From JAXLYX01 sp046351215 (GTDB lineage Bacteria; Myxococcota_A; Polyangia; Polyangiales; Houyiibacteriaceae), in NCBI GenBank assembly GCA_046351215.1, contig JAXLYX010000011.1:186001-250000 (forward strand): 64,000 nt of DNA. The letters run 5' to 3'. Positions 49,791-59,912 of the stretch are shown one piece after another. The notes beneath the pieces were generated by a model. It did not search any database. It worked only from the letters and a program-made list of their open reading frames with translations, and had not been told where the DNA came from. Every line of letters starts with the position of its first letter. Within the stretch, counting starts at the first letter, position 1. The position numbers and the translations under genes were made by a program.

Positions 49791-51377
49791 GTGCACTCGA
49801 CTCGCGACCGCAAGACCCTCCTCGGAACGCTCGAGGGAACCCATTGGGATCTCGTCGTCATCGGCGGAGGCATCACGGGCATCGGCGTGCTGCGGGAGGC
49901 GGCTCGCCGCGGCCTCCGCGTGCTCCTCGTCGAGCAACGGGACTACGCCTGGGGCACGTCGAGCCGCAGCTCGAAGATGGTCCACGGAGGGCTCCGCTAC
50001 ATCGCCCAGGGCGACATCAAGCTGACGCGGGACGCGCTCCACGAGCGCGAGCGGCTGCTGCGCGAGGCGCCGTTCCTCATCGAGCGCATGGGCTATTGGT
50101 TCGGCCATCGGAAGGGGAAGTTCCCCGGGCCGACGAGCTTCGGCATCCTCTGCGCCGTCTACGATTTCCTCGCCGGCATCAAGGACCATCGCTTCGTCGA
50201 TCGCGACGAGGTGCTGCGCACGTTCCCCGGCTTCGACGGTCGGGACCTCGTCGGCTCCACGCGCTACACGGACTCGATCGTCGACGACGCGCGCCTCGTG
50301 CTCCGCGTCCTCGACGAGGCGCTCGCCGACGGTGGCGTGGCCATCAACTACGCGAAGGTCTCGCGCATCGTGCGCGACGCGAAGTCGGTGCGCGGCTGCG
50401 TCGTCGAGGATCGCGAGACGGGCAAGGAGTACTCGGTGAAGGCCGCCTGCGTCGTGAACGCGACGGGCGCCTGGGCCGACCGGCTCCGCAAGGAGATCAC
50501 GGGCGAGTCGAAGGTCCGGCCGCTGCGGGGCAGCCATCTCGTCTTCGCGTCGGAACGCCTGCCGGTCGCGGAGGCCATCGTCTTCCAACACGCCGACGAC
50601 AAGCGTCCCGTCTTCATCTTCCCGTGGGAAGGACGCACGGTCGTCGGGACGACCGATCTCGACCACCGCGAGGAGCTCGACGTCGAAGCGAGCATCTCCG
50701 AGAAGGAGGTCGACTACCTCCTCCGCGGAGCGAACGCCCAGTTCCCGAAGGCCCATCTCGCGGCCACCGACGTGATCTCCTCGTGGTCCGGCATCCGCCC
50801 CGTCGTCGCGTCGGGCAAGGGCCTCGATCCCTCGCAGGAGCGTCGCGATCACGTCGTCTGGGACGATCACGGCCTCGTCACGGTCACGGGCGGCAAGCTC
50901 ACGACCTTCCGCCTCATCGCGCTCGACGTCCTCGCGGCCTGCGCACGCCACGTCCCCTCCCTCGATGCGAAGGACACGGGAGGCCACGTCTTCCGGGCCG
51001 CCGACACCTCGTCCGGCAAGGAGCTCCCCGCGGAGGTGCGAGGGCGTCTGCTCGGCCGCTTCGGCTTCCTCTTCCGCGATCTCGTCGGCGCGGCGAAGGA
51101 AGGCGAGCTCGTGCCCATCGAGGACACCGACACGACGTGGGCGGAGCTGCGCTTCGGCGCGCGCGCCGAGCAGGTCGTGCACCTCGACGATCTCCTGCTC
51201 CGACGCACGCGCCTCGGCAACCTGCTCCCGAAGGGCGGAGCGGCCCACGAGGCGCGGCTGCGCGCCATCTGCCAGGAGGAGCTCCGCTGGGACGACGCCA
51301 CCTGGCGGAAGGAGTGGGAGCGCTACCAGGGCATCATCCGCGACTTCTACTCGCTCCCCGCCCGGACCCGCGCATGA
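49791..51377 (+). CDS. glpD: Glycerol-3-phosphate dehydrogenase, FAD-dependent
   Basis: Membrane-associated enzyme oxidising glycerol 3-phosphate to DHAP with quinone. 528 residues from a GTG that follows TCGGAGGACAAA. It shows the FAD motif VVIGGGITGIGVLREAARRG, SSRSSKMVHGGLRYI, TGAWADRL, and a C-terminal helical domain. It starts 16 bases after the AgpS-like gene and its stop overlaps the kinase start (ATGA), so all three are one operon. DHAP made here could feed acyl-DHAP and ether lipid synthesis. Confidence 0.94.
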   Translation: MHSTRDRKTLLGTLEGTHWDLVVIGGGITGIGVLREAARRGLRVLLVEQRDYAWGTSSRSSKMVHGGLRYIAQGDIKLTRDALHERERLLREAPFLIERMGYWFGHRKGKFPGPTSFGILCAVYDFLAGIKDHRFVDRDEVLRTFPGFDGRDLVGSTRYTDSIVDDARLVLRVLDEALADGGVAINYAKVSRIVRDAKSVRGCVVEDRETGKEYSVKAACVVNATGAWADRLRKEITGESKVRPLRGSHLVFASERLPVAEAIVFQHADDKRPVFIFPWEGRTVVGTTDLDHREELDVEASISEKEVDYLLRGANAQFPKAHLAATDVISSWSGIRPVVASGKGLDPSQERRDHVVWDDHGLVTVTGGKLTTFRLIALDVLAACARHVPSLDAKDTGGHVFRAADTSSGKELPAEVRGRLLGRFGFLFRDLVGAAKEGELVPIEDTDTTWAELRFGARAEQVVHLDDLLLRRTRLGNLLPKGGAAHEARLRAICQEELRWDDATWRKEWERYQGIIRDFYSLPARTRA

Positions 51378-52933
51378 CGGCAGGTGGGTACCTCCTCGCG
51401 CTCGACAACGGCACGCAGAGCGTGCGTGCGATCCTCTTCGATGCCGAAGGGAATCTCGTCGCGAGGAGCAAGGTCTCGATCGAGCCGTATTTCTCCGATC
51501 GACCCGGCTACGCCGAGCAGCACGCGGACTACTTCTGGGAGTCGGCGTGCAAGGCGCTCCGCGCGCTCTGGGCCGAGAGCGGCATCGATCCCTCGCTCGT
51601 CGCGGGCGTCGGCGTCACCACGCAGCGCGGCACGATCATCGCCGTCGATCGCGAGGGCAAGCCGCTCCGCCCCGCGCTCTCGTGGCTCGACCAACGCGAG
51701 GCCGAGGGGCTCGCGCCGATGCCCGCTCCGTGGCCCGCGCTCTTCACCGTGATCGGCGAGGCAGGGACGATCGACTACCTGCGCCGTCAGGCCGAGTGCA
51801 ATTGGATCGCGAAGAACGAGCCCGAGCTCTGGGCGAGGACGCACAAGCTCCTGCTGCTCTCGGGCTACCACACGTTCAAGCTGACGGGTCGCTTCGCCGA
51901 CTCGGTCGGCTGCCAGGTCGGCTACCTCCCCTTCGACTACAAGCGGCTCGAGTGGTGTCGCCCGCGGGACTGGAAGTGGCACGCGATGGCGGTCCGGCGC
52001 GAGCAGCTGCCCGACCTCGTGAAGCCCGGACAGCGGATCGGAGCGGTCACGCGCGAAGCGTCGCTCGCGACCGGGCTCGTCGAGGGCACGCCGGTGATCG
52101 CCGCCGGCGCCGACAAGGCCTGCGAAGTGCTCGGCTCCGGCTGCGTCGAGCCCGACGTCGGCTGCATCAGCTACGGCACCACGGCGACCATCAACGCCGC
52201 GAACCGGCGCTACGTCGAGCCCGTGCCGCTGATCCCTCCGTACCCGGCCGCCGTCCCGGACTCCTACAACACCGAGGTCCAGGTCCAGCGTGGGTTCTGG
52301 ATGGTCGAGTGGTTCAAGCAGCAGTTCGGCGCGGCCGAGGTGATCGAGGCCGAGAAGCGCGGTGTGCCGGCGGAAGCCCTCTTCGACGAGATGATCGCCG
52401 ACGTCCCCGCGGGCTCCATGGGCCTCGTGCTCCAGCCGTATTGGACCCCCGGCATCCGCCAGCCCGGGCGCGAGGCGAAGGGAGCCATCATCGGCTTCGG
52501 CGACGTGCACACGCGGGCGCACGTCTACCGTGCGATCCTCGAAGGCCTCGCCTACGGCCTGCGAGACGGAGCCGAGCGCATCGAGAAGCGCGCGGGCGTG
52601 CGCATGCACCGCCTGCGCATCTCGGGCGGTGGCTCGCAGAGCGCGGAGGCCATGCAGATCACGGCGGACGTGTTCGGGCTCGTCGCCGAGCGGCCGCATA
52701 CGTACGAGACCTCGGCGCTCGGCGCGTCGATGTGCGTCGCCGTCGGCCTCGGGCTGCATCCGGGCTTCGATGCGGCCGTCGCGAAGATGACGCGCACGGG
52801 CGACAGCTTCACGCCGAGGCCCGAAGCCACGCGGATCTACGACCAGCTCTTCCGTCGCGTCTACCGACCCATGTACGGCAGGCTGCAGCCGCTCTACGAG
52901 GCGATCCGGGACATCACGGGCTATCCGCGCTGA
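51374..52933 (+). CDS. FGGY-family carbohydrate kinase (GlpK/YgcE-like)
   Basis: A 519-residue kinase of the FGGY family. The phosphate-1 loop is ALDNGTQSVRAILFD, GVTTQRGTIIAVDREG and SWLDQREAEG follow, and adenosine-site glycines appear in RISGGGSQSAEAMQITAD. It departs from true glycerol kinase (no WNLTGG), and is closer in feel to YgcE. Substrate could be glycerol, dihydroxyacetone or another polyol. Coupled to glpD by ATGA. E. coli YgcE is encoded beside YgcU, an AgpS-type FAD protein, so this pairing recurs. Confidence 0.85.
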   Translation: MTAGGYLLALDNGTQSVRAILFDAEGNLVARSKVSIEPYFSDRPGYAEQHADYFWESACKALRALWAESGIDPSLVAGVGVTTQRGTIIAVDREGKPLRPALSWLDQREAEGLAPMPAPWPALFTVIGEAGTIDYLRRQAECNWIAKNEPELWARTHKLLLLSGYHTFKLTGRFADSVGCQVGYLPFDYKRLEWCRPRDWKWHAMAVRREQLPDLVKPGQRIGAVTREASLATGLVEGTPVIAAGADKACEVLGSGCVEPDVGCISYGTTATINAANRRYVEPVPLIPPYPAAVPDSYNTEVQVQRGFWMVEWFKQQFGAAEVIEAEKRGVPAEALFDEMIADVPAGSMGLVLQPYWTPGIRQPGREAKGAIIGFGDVHTRAHVYRAILEGLAYGLRDGAERIEKRAGVRMHRLRISGGGSQSAEAMQITADVFGLVAERPHTYETSALGASMCVAVGLGLHPGFDAAVAKMTRTGDSFTPRPEATRIYDQLFRRVYRPMYGRLQPLYEAIRDITGYPR

Positions 52934-52955
52934 GCGCGGCGGGATTCACCCCGAA

Positions 52956-53080
52956 GGGTGTCGCAAGCCCCTCGTGTGTGACAAGCGCGAGTCGCCGCGA
53001 TCGACGGGTGTCACGATCTGTCTCCGATCGCGGATCGATTCCGCACACCTACACCGGTGCCGTTCTTGACGGGGTGTGCC
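52956..53080. repeat. Four GGGTGTCAC-like repeats and a 9-bp inverted repeat
   Basis: GGGTGTCGC (52956-52964), GTGTGTGAC (52974-52982), GGGTGTCAC (53006-53014) and GGGTGTGCC (53072-53080) share GTGT-N-(A/G/C)C. The third sits in the loop of a perfect 9-bp inverted repeat, CCGCGATCG (52995-53003) and CGATCGCGG (53025-53033). The cluster lies before a small membrane protein gene. It may be a regulator site; not recognised. Confidence 0.35.
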
Positions 53081-53100
53081 GCGAACCGTCAAAAGGGGGG

Positions 53101-53280
53101 ATGGACGCCCACCACCCGGACCTCGAGGATCGCCGTCTCGATCTTCGCTCGCACCTCCTGGCGACGATTCCGCTGCTCGCGCTCGTCGCTGCCACCGCCT
53201 GGCTCGTCGTGACCCGACCGAGCGCTCAGGCGGATGCGCACGCTCCCTCGTCGCCGACCTCGGCCGTCGAGAGCCGCTGA
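53101..53280 (+). CDS. Possible 59-residue membrane protein
   Basis: A short frame starting at an ATG directly after AAAAGGGGGG. It has a charged N-terminus (MDAHHPDLEDRRLDLRSH), one hydrophobic segment (LLATIPLLALVAATAWLVV) and a Ser/Thr/Ala-rich tail. No homology recognised. The neighbouring hairpin terminator on its 3' side supports a real gene, but the ribosome-binding site is unusually close to the ATG. Confidence 0.45.
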   Translation: MDAHHPDLEDRRLDLRSHLLATIPLLALVAATAWLVVTRPSAQADAHAPSSPTSAVESR

Positions 53281-53313
53281 GCCCCGAGCCCGGAAGGGAG
53301 GGGGGAAGTGGAA

Positions 53314-53345
53314 ACGGCCGGCGCGCCTTCGGGCGAGCCGGCCGT
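53314..53345. terminator. Bidirectional terminator, 53.3 kb
   Basis: ACGGCCGGC (53314-53322) and GCCGGCCGT (53337-53345) form a perfect 9-bp stem, with GCGCC-TTCG-GGCG pairing inside the loop. It lies between the convergent small gene and lipoprotein. Minus-strand tail GTTTCC is weak. Confidence 0.6.
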
Positions 53346-53368
53346 CCGTCGTTCCGTCGCCCGAAGGC

Positions 53369-55351
53369 TCAGAAAGGGTCGCAGGGGCCGCTGCAGAGGT
53401 TGGTGATGACCCCCGTCGACAGGAAGTCGGCCGCCATCTGACGTGCGACCGGGGAGCCCTGCTGGCTCAGCTTCGAGTGCGGGTTGCCGGGCGCGCGGCT
53501 CGGTACGTTGATCGTGCTCTCCGTCGGCCCGAAGTTGAATTCCACGAAGCCCGAGCCGGTGTGCGGGCTCGGGGTCGCGTCCAGCCCGAAGACGGGACGG
53601 GCCTGCTCGCCGACGAGGGGGATGTCGATCGCCCGCGCCATGATCTGGGCTCCGAGGGTCGAGACCGTCTGGTCGCCGATCGTGTCCATGATCAGGACCT
53701 CGTGCGGGATCGTCCCCGGGATCTCGGCCGTCCGCATGTACTTCGTGTATCCCGTCGGCTCGACGCGGTCCCAGAGCATCTGGATGAGGTCGAGCACGAG
53801 CGGCAGGCGCCGGTCGTCGTAGAAGGTGCCGGTCAGCAGCACCTTGAAGCTGTCGTACGCGTTGCTGCGCGGCATGATGAAGGTCATCGCCTGGCCCGGC
53901 ACGAGGAGCACGCCGCGGGTGATGATCGGCGAGAGCGTGAGGTACGTGCTGCCGTAGATGCCGCCGAGCGACTGGCCGTAGAAGCGCGGATCCGTCGTCT
54001 GGATCGTCGGCTGCCCGGGGTTCACCATCGTGCGCGAGTCGCTCGAGAGCGTCCGCAGGACGGCGTCGAGCACGAGGATGTTGTTCAGCATCGCCTGCTG
54101 GCCGCGGTCGGCCACGGTCTCGAACTGCGAGAGCTCGCCTGCGTTCACGATGGTGCCGAGCTTGCCGTAGTCGGCGTTGCTCATGCCGAGCCAGTCCATC
54201 GTGAGCATCACGTAGCCGAACTGGTTGGCGAAGGTGCGGAAGTTCGCGTCGTCGATCTCGTACCGCGAGCCGAAGAGGCCGTGGCCGTACTGGAGCACCG
54301 GCTTCGGCGTCGCGGTCGCCGTGCTGCTCACGGCCGAGACCGGGATCTCGAGCAGGAAGGGATAGTCCGCGTAGCCGTTCTGCATGGGCACGCCGTTCGC
54401 GTCGAGCACGAGGCGACCGCCGGGGCCCGGATCGTCGAGGAAGAGGGGCACGTGGATGGTGCCCTCGATGCGCCGCGCGATGTTCGCGTCGACGTTGTCC
54501 TGCATGCTCGTGATCGAGACCTGAGCGGGATTGCCTGCGAGGGCCGCGAGCGCGAGGTCGCGGATCTTCACCATGCGCTGCGTGTTGTTCTCGCGGCTCG
54601 CGGTCGTGAAGTCCCAGGCGAGCTGGAGGTCGCCCTTGGCGACGCCCGCGCTCGCGAGCCGGGTGAAGATGTCGGCGTAGAGAGCGCGGCGGCCGCCGAT
54701 CGAGGGATGGTTGAACGACTTCCCGTCGCGGAGGGCCTTGAACGCCGGGCTCGGCGCGATGGTCGCGCCCGTGGTGTCGACGAGGCCGCGGATCGCGACG
54801 ATGTAGCGCGTCGAGTCCTCGAGGCGGACGGCAGGGCGGATCAGGAGGTCGCGCGCCGTGTCGTCGGCGGCCCGCATGTCGAGCTCCACCCAATGCGGGA
54901 TGTGCTCGCCGGTCTCGGCGTCGATGAGCACCGTCTTCGAGTCGGCGGCGAGGCTCGCGGCGGGATCCGTGACCGGCGCGGTTCCGTCGAGGGCGACGTT
55001 CGGGAAGAAGGCCAGGATCTCGGAGCCCGGCGAGAAGCCGTCGCTGAAGCGCAGGGCCGAGAGGTCGACGTACGAGTCGTCGCTCCGCTGGGGCTGCGGC
55101 ATCGTGTCGTGCAGGTGGACCCGCAGGCCCGTCGGCGTCGTCGAATCGGCGACCGTCCAGATGTTCGACGGGAAGGGCAGCCCGCAGAAGTCCGGCGAGA
55201 TCGGATCACAGCCGTCGGGGAAGAGCTCCTCGGGGGTGGCGTTGGTCTTGGGGCCGCTCGTCGAGCTGCCGTCGTCGCAACCGCTGAACGGGACGATGAC
55301 GGCGAAGAGGACGAGCAGGAGGAGGGTAGGGTTACGGCGCGGGAACAGCAT
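53369..55351 (-). CDS. Secreted lipoprotein with alpha/beta-hydrolase domain
   Basis: A 660-residue lipoprotein; lipobox PFSGC (Cys25). The ATG at 55351 starts MLFPRRNPTLLLLVLF. The mature N-terminal half is beta-rich (LPFPSNIW, FPNVALDGT). The C-terminal half looks like an alpha/beta hydrolase: PVLQYGHGLFGS as the oxyanion strand and YGQSLGGIYG as the nucleophile elbow (G-x-S-x-G), with later VFGLDATPSPHTGSGF that may carry the His. Such large lipoproteins with a lipase-like part are common in Myxococcota. Substrate unknown. Two hairpins precede it. Confidence 0.75.
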   Translation of the reverse strand: MLFPRRNPTLLLLVLFAVIVPFSGCDDGSSTSGPKTNATPEELFPDGCDPISPDFCGLPFPSNIWTVADSTTPTGLRVHLHDTMPQPQRSDDSYVDLSALRFSDGFSPGSEILAFFPNVALDGTAPVTDPAASLAADSKTVLIDAETGEHIPHWVELDMRAADDTARDLLIRPAVRLEDSTRYIVAIRGLVDTTGATIAPSPAFKALRDGKSFNHPSIGGRRALYADIFTRLASAGVAKGDLQLAWDFTTASRENNTQRMVKIRDLALAALAGNPAQVSITSMQDNVDANIARRIEGTIHVPLFLDDPGPGGRLVLDANGVPMQNGYADYPFLLEIPVSAVSSTATATPKPVLQYGHGLFGSRYEIDDANFRTFANQFGYVMLTMDWLGMSNADYGKLGTIVNAGELSQFETVADRGQQAMLNNILVLDAVLRTLSSDSRTMVNPGQPTIQTTDPRFYGQSLGGIYGSTYLTLSPIITRGVLLVPGQAMTFIMPRSNAYDSFKVLLTGTFYDDRRLPLVLDLIQMLWDRVEPTGYTKYMRTAEIPGTIPHEVLIMDTIGDQTVSTLGAQIMARAIDIPLVGEQARPVFGLDATPSPHTGSGFVEFNFGPTESTINVPSRAPGNPHSKLSQQGSPVARQMAADFLSTGVITNLCSGPCDPF

Positions 55352-55394
55352 CTGCCGCGCAATGTAAGGCAATCGGGGGCGTGCAGAAAGACCA

Positions 55395-55450
55395 CATCGC
55401 GCAGGCCCTTGCGCGATGCATCCCCGGTCCGGGACGGTCCCGGACCGGGG
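55395..55450. terminator. Pair of strong hairpins between acyl-CoA synthetase and lipoprotein
   Basis: CATCGCGCA (55395-55403) pairs with TGCGCGATG (55410-55418), and CCCCGGTCCGGGA (55422-55434) pairs perfectly over 13 bp with TCCCGGACCGGGG (55438-55450). The second lies just after the stop of the minus-strand acyl-CoA synthetase and should end that transcript; the first may be in the leader of the downstream lipoprotein gene. There is no T tract. Confidence 0.5.
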
Positions 55451-55457
55451 CACGGGC

Positions 55458-57077
<1,620 letters not shown>

Positions 57078-57177
57078 CGGGATTCCTCCGTGGCGGCATC
57101 CTACACAGCGAGAGGTCCTCGCCGAAAGCCTTCGTAACGGATTTTCCCCGGGTTTCCTTGTGGTAGCTTCGGGCCCC

Positions 57178-58155
57178 ATGTCGAAGCTCGTTCTCGTCAC
57201 CGGGGCCTTCGGGAACCTCGGGCAGAAGACCGTCGAGGCCTTCGTCGCGCACGGCTACCGCGTGCGGGCGTTCGACCTCCCGACGCGGAAGAACCGCCTG
57301 CTCGCCCTCCGCTTCCCGAAAGCGGTCGAGGTCGTCTACGGCGACGTCACCCGGGACGACGACGTGCGGAAGGCGGTCGCCGGGGTCGACGCGATCGTGC
57401 ACGGCGCGGCGCTGATGCCGCCGACGAGCGAGAAGATCCCCGAGGTCGCGCGCCGCGTGAACGTCGAGGGCACGCGACGGATGGTCCGGATGGCGGAGGA
57501 GGCCGGCGTGCCGGGGCCCTTCGTCTTCGCGTCCTCGTTCGCGATCTTCGGCCCTCACCCCGCGGGCTCGCCGCTCGTGACCGCCGAGAGCCCGGTCGTG
57601 GCGACGGACCACTACACCGCGCACAAGATCGAGTGCGAGGCGATCCTCCGCGAGGCGAAGCTCCCCTGGGTGCTCTTCCGCATCGGCGTGATGGCCGAGG
57701 GGAACCAGAGCGCCGCCGATCCCGACGTGTTCCGCATGATGTTCGAGATCGCGCCCGACTCGCCGATGGAGCTCGTGCACGCGACCGACGTCGCGCTCGC
57801 GACGGTCCGCGCGGTCGAGCGGCCCGAGGCGCACCGCAAGGTGCTCCTGCTCGGAGGCGGCAAGCGCTGCCAGGTCACCAACGGCGACATGTTCGAGGTG
57901 GCCTGCCAGGCGATGGGGCTCGACCGCTTCCCGCGCGAGGCGTTCGGCGACGAGGCCTACAACACCTGCTGGATGGATACGTCCGAATCCCAGCGCATCC
58001 TCGAATTCCAGCGCCATTCATTCGACGACATCCGCGGCGAGATCCTCGGACGGGTCCGCTTCCTCACCCCGCTCCTCCTCCCCCTCCGGCCCATCCTGCG
58101 CCGCTACCTGCTCGGGCTCTCGGAGCCGTATCGGAAGAGCCGCGGATCGGCGTAG
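57178..58155 (+). CDS. NAD(P)-dependent epimerase/SDR-like protein
   Basis: A 325-residue extended SDR. N-terminal nucleotide loop GAFGNLGQKTVEAF, GDVTRDDDVRKAVAGVDAIVHGA, and VFASSFAIFGP with a Tyr-x-x-x-Lys equivalent, YTAHK (in DHYTAHKIECEA). It ends in a hydrophobic, basic tail (FLTPLLLPLRPILRRYLL) that may bind membrane. The ATG at 57178 starts MSKLVLVTGAFG. Substrate unknown; divergent from the acyl-CoA synthetase, so a lipid link is possible. Confidence 0.85.
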   Translation: MSKLVLVTGAFGNLGQKTVEAFVAHGYRVRAFDLPTRKNRLLALRFPKAVEVVYGDVTRDDDVRKAVAGVDAIVHGAALMPPTSEKIPEVARRVNVEGTRRMVRMAEEAGVPGPFVFASSFAIFGPHPAGSPLVTAESPVVATDHYTAHKIECEAILREAKLPWVLFRIGVMAEGNQSAADPDVFRMMFEIAPDSPMELVHATDVALATVRAVERPEAHRKVLLLGGGKRCQVTNGDMFEVACQAMGLDRFPREAFGDEAYNTCWMDTSESQRILEFQRHSFDDIRGEILGRVRFLTPLLLPLRPILRRYLLGLSEPYRKSRGSA

Positions 58156-58187
58156 GATGGGGGCCACTCGGAACAGGGGGTAGCTCC

Positions 58188-58655
58188 ATGGATCGTCGTC
58201 GCGTCTTGCCGGCGGGCACGTTCGTCCTCGTCGTCCTCTCCGCGCTCGGTGCGGCGCACGCCCAGCGGACCTCGCAGCCTTCGACCCAGGCCGCGCAGGC
58301 GGCCGCCACCTCGATCGTCTGGGAGATCGAGGTCACCTCGAGCGCCGAGACCGGCCGACGCGTCTACACGCTCCCGTCGAGCGGCGAGTGGGACATCCCG
58401 CAGCCCTTCGGACCCTTCGCCTGCAAGGTGACGAGCCCCCAGGCGATGGCGGGCGGCCGCGCGGGGCGCTCGGCGGAGCGTTCGATCCGCTGCACGCGGA
58501 CGGGAACGCCGGCCGGCGAGACGATCACCGGCGCCTCGACGAGCTGCCACGTCGACTCGGAGTCGCGGGACGCGCACACGCTGAACATCACGTACGGCGG
58601 CTCGAACGGCCGCGAGACCGTGATGGACTTCACCCTCACGTGTCGCTCGTTCTGA
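58188..58655 (+). CDS. Small secreted protein, function unknown
   Basis: A 155-residue exported protein; the ATG at 58188 follows CAGGGGGTAGCTCC and starts a signal peptide ending AHA-Q (about residue 25). The mature domain is beta-rich with four cysteines (FACKV, IRCTRT, TSCHV, LTCRSF), probably two disulfides. No family recognised. 32 bases after the SDR stop; may be co-transcribed. A hairpin follows it. Confidence 0.65.
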   Translation: MDRRRVLPAGTFVLVVLSALGAAHAQRTSQPSTQAAQAAATSIVWEIEVTSSAETGRRVYTLPSSGEWDIPQPFGPFACKVTSPQAMAGGRAGRSAERSIRCTRTGTPAGETITGASTSCHVDSESRDAHTLNITYGGSNGRETVMDFTLTCRSF

Positions 58656-58671
58656 GACGCGCGTCGTCGCT

Positions 58672-58697
58672 CGCCGCTCGTCATCCGACGAGCGGCG
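58672..58697. terminator. Bidirectional terminator, 58.7 kb
   Basis: CGCCGCTCGTC (58672-58682) and GACGAGCGGCG (58687-58697) form a perfect 11-bp stem with loop ATCC, between convergent genes. Confidence 0.65.
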
Positions 58698-58698
58698 T

Positions 58699-59031
58699 TC
58701 AGCCCCGCTCGGCGGTCCTCGGTGCCGGGATTCCCGGACCGAGCTCGCGGGCCGCGTGGCGGCCGCGCGACGTGAGCTCGTAGACCTGCTCGTCTCCCTG
58801 CCCCGGCCGGTAGCGGCGGAGCCAGGCGAGGCGCGCCTCGCGCAGCCCGGTCTCGAGCGGTCCGTAGGGAACCTCGAGGAGGCCCTCCTCCGACAGGGTG
58901 GTGAGCTCGCGGCGGAGGAGCTCCCGATCGTCGACGGTGGCGTCGGGGACCAGGTCGCCCAGCGTGGCTCGGCCTCCAATCGCGGCGATGAAGGCGAGGA
59001 TGGCGTGTCGGCTCTCGGTGTCGTCGCCCAT
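58699..59031 (-). CDS. Winged-helix DNA-binding protein
   Basis: A 110-residue protein. HAILAFIAAIGGRATLGDL and the helix-turn-helix-like DDRELLRRELTTLSEEGLL, followed by the wing VPYGP and EQVYELTSRGRHAARE, fit a small winged-helix regulator of the PadR/MarR-like kind. Likely a cytoplasmic transcription factor. Its stop overlaps the end of the hairpin shared with the upstream gene. Target unknown. Confidence 0.6.
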   Translation of the reverse strand: MGDDTESRHAILAFIAAIGGRATLGDLVPDATVDDRELLRRELTTLSEEGLLEVPYGPLETGLREARLAWLRRYRPGQGDEQVYELTSRGRHAARELGPGIPAPRTAERG

Positions 59032-59185
59032 GACGAACCCTCCACGGACGTGGATCGGGAGCCGAAGGGAAGCCTAGCAAATCTCCGCGCCGGGCGGGCG
59101 AGGGAATCGCGAGGATCGCTTCCTCGTCCGGCCCGGCTCGGATGGCGCTACAGTGGCCCTCGGAGGGTCACCTCGCGGGGTGACG

Positions 59186-59908
59186 ATGACGATGGTCCGA
59201 CGCGGCGACGACGGCGGTTCACGTTCGGTGCTCCTGCCTCACGAGGCCGAGGCGCTCGAGGCGTACCGCGAGGGCGTCCGCGTGCCCGTGATCGCGTTCG
59301 TGCTCGAGATGACCGAGGACGAGGTGCACGCGCTCGCCGGGAGGGAAGGGATCGGACCTCGTCCGCCCGCGCGACGGAAGACGCTCGGCACCGTGCTCGA
59401 CGCCGACGCGATCGACGCCCTCTCGATCGGGCGCGGCTGGATCGGCCTCGGCGAGGTCCTCTCGATGGAGACCCACGCGTCCCTGCTGCGCTCGACCGAC
59501 GGTGGATTCCACGGCGACGCCGTCTTCACCGTCGTCGGCGTCGATCGGAGGGTCCACGAGGCGACCTCGAGGCTCCGCGTTCCGCCGCAGGTCGCGCGGC
59601 TCTTCGTCGAGACCCTGCTCTCGGCGCCCTTCGACGACGGTCGGCTCGAGGAGAGCGGCGCGACGCAGGCCGCGCGTCCGTGGACGACGCTCCAGCTCGC
59701 GACGACGGCGGGCCTCCATCTCGAGCTCGCTTCCCGTTCGCAGCGACCCTTCGACGATCCGTGGACGCTCCTCCTGCGGGAGACGGAGCTGCACACGCGC
59801 TCACGCCTCGTCGGCGCCGCGCTCGCCGAGATCGGCCCCTACCTAGGGCCGGAGATCCTGGCGCGCCTCTGCGACGAAGCGAGCGTCGGTCGCGACGGGC
59901 GTCGCTGA
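59186..59908 (+). CDS. Hypothetical cytoplasmic protein
   Basis: A 240-residue protein starting MTMVRRGDDGGSRSVLLPH (ATG 59186; a GTG at 59180 and an ATG at 59192 are also possible). An N-terminal helix-turn-helix-like segment (EALEAYREGVRVPVIAFVLEM, then EDEVHALAGREG) precedes a region with no recognised motif. It may be a regulator. Its stop is 4 bases from the convergent membrane protein gene. Confidence 0.5.
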   Translation: MTMVRRGDDGGSRSVLLPHEAEALEAYREGVRVPVIAFVLEMTEDEVHALAGREGIGPRPPARRKTLGTVLDADAIDALSIGRGWIGLGEVLSMETHASLLRSTDGGFHGDAVFTVVGVDRRVHEATSRLRVPPQVARLFVETLLSAPFDDGRLEESGATQAARPWTTLQLATTAGLHLELASRSQRPFDDPWTLLLRETELHTRSRLVGAALAEIGPYLGPEILARLCDEASVGRDGRR

Positions 59909-59912
59909 ACGC

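Noticed and set aside
53041..53100. Sigma-54 type promoter GGTGCCGTTCTTGA
   Set aside because: The spacing from GG to the needed GC is right but the GC is replaced by GA, so the -12 element is missing.
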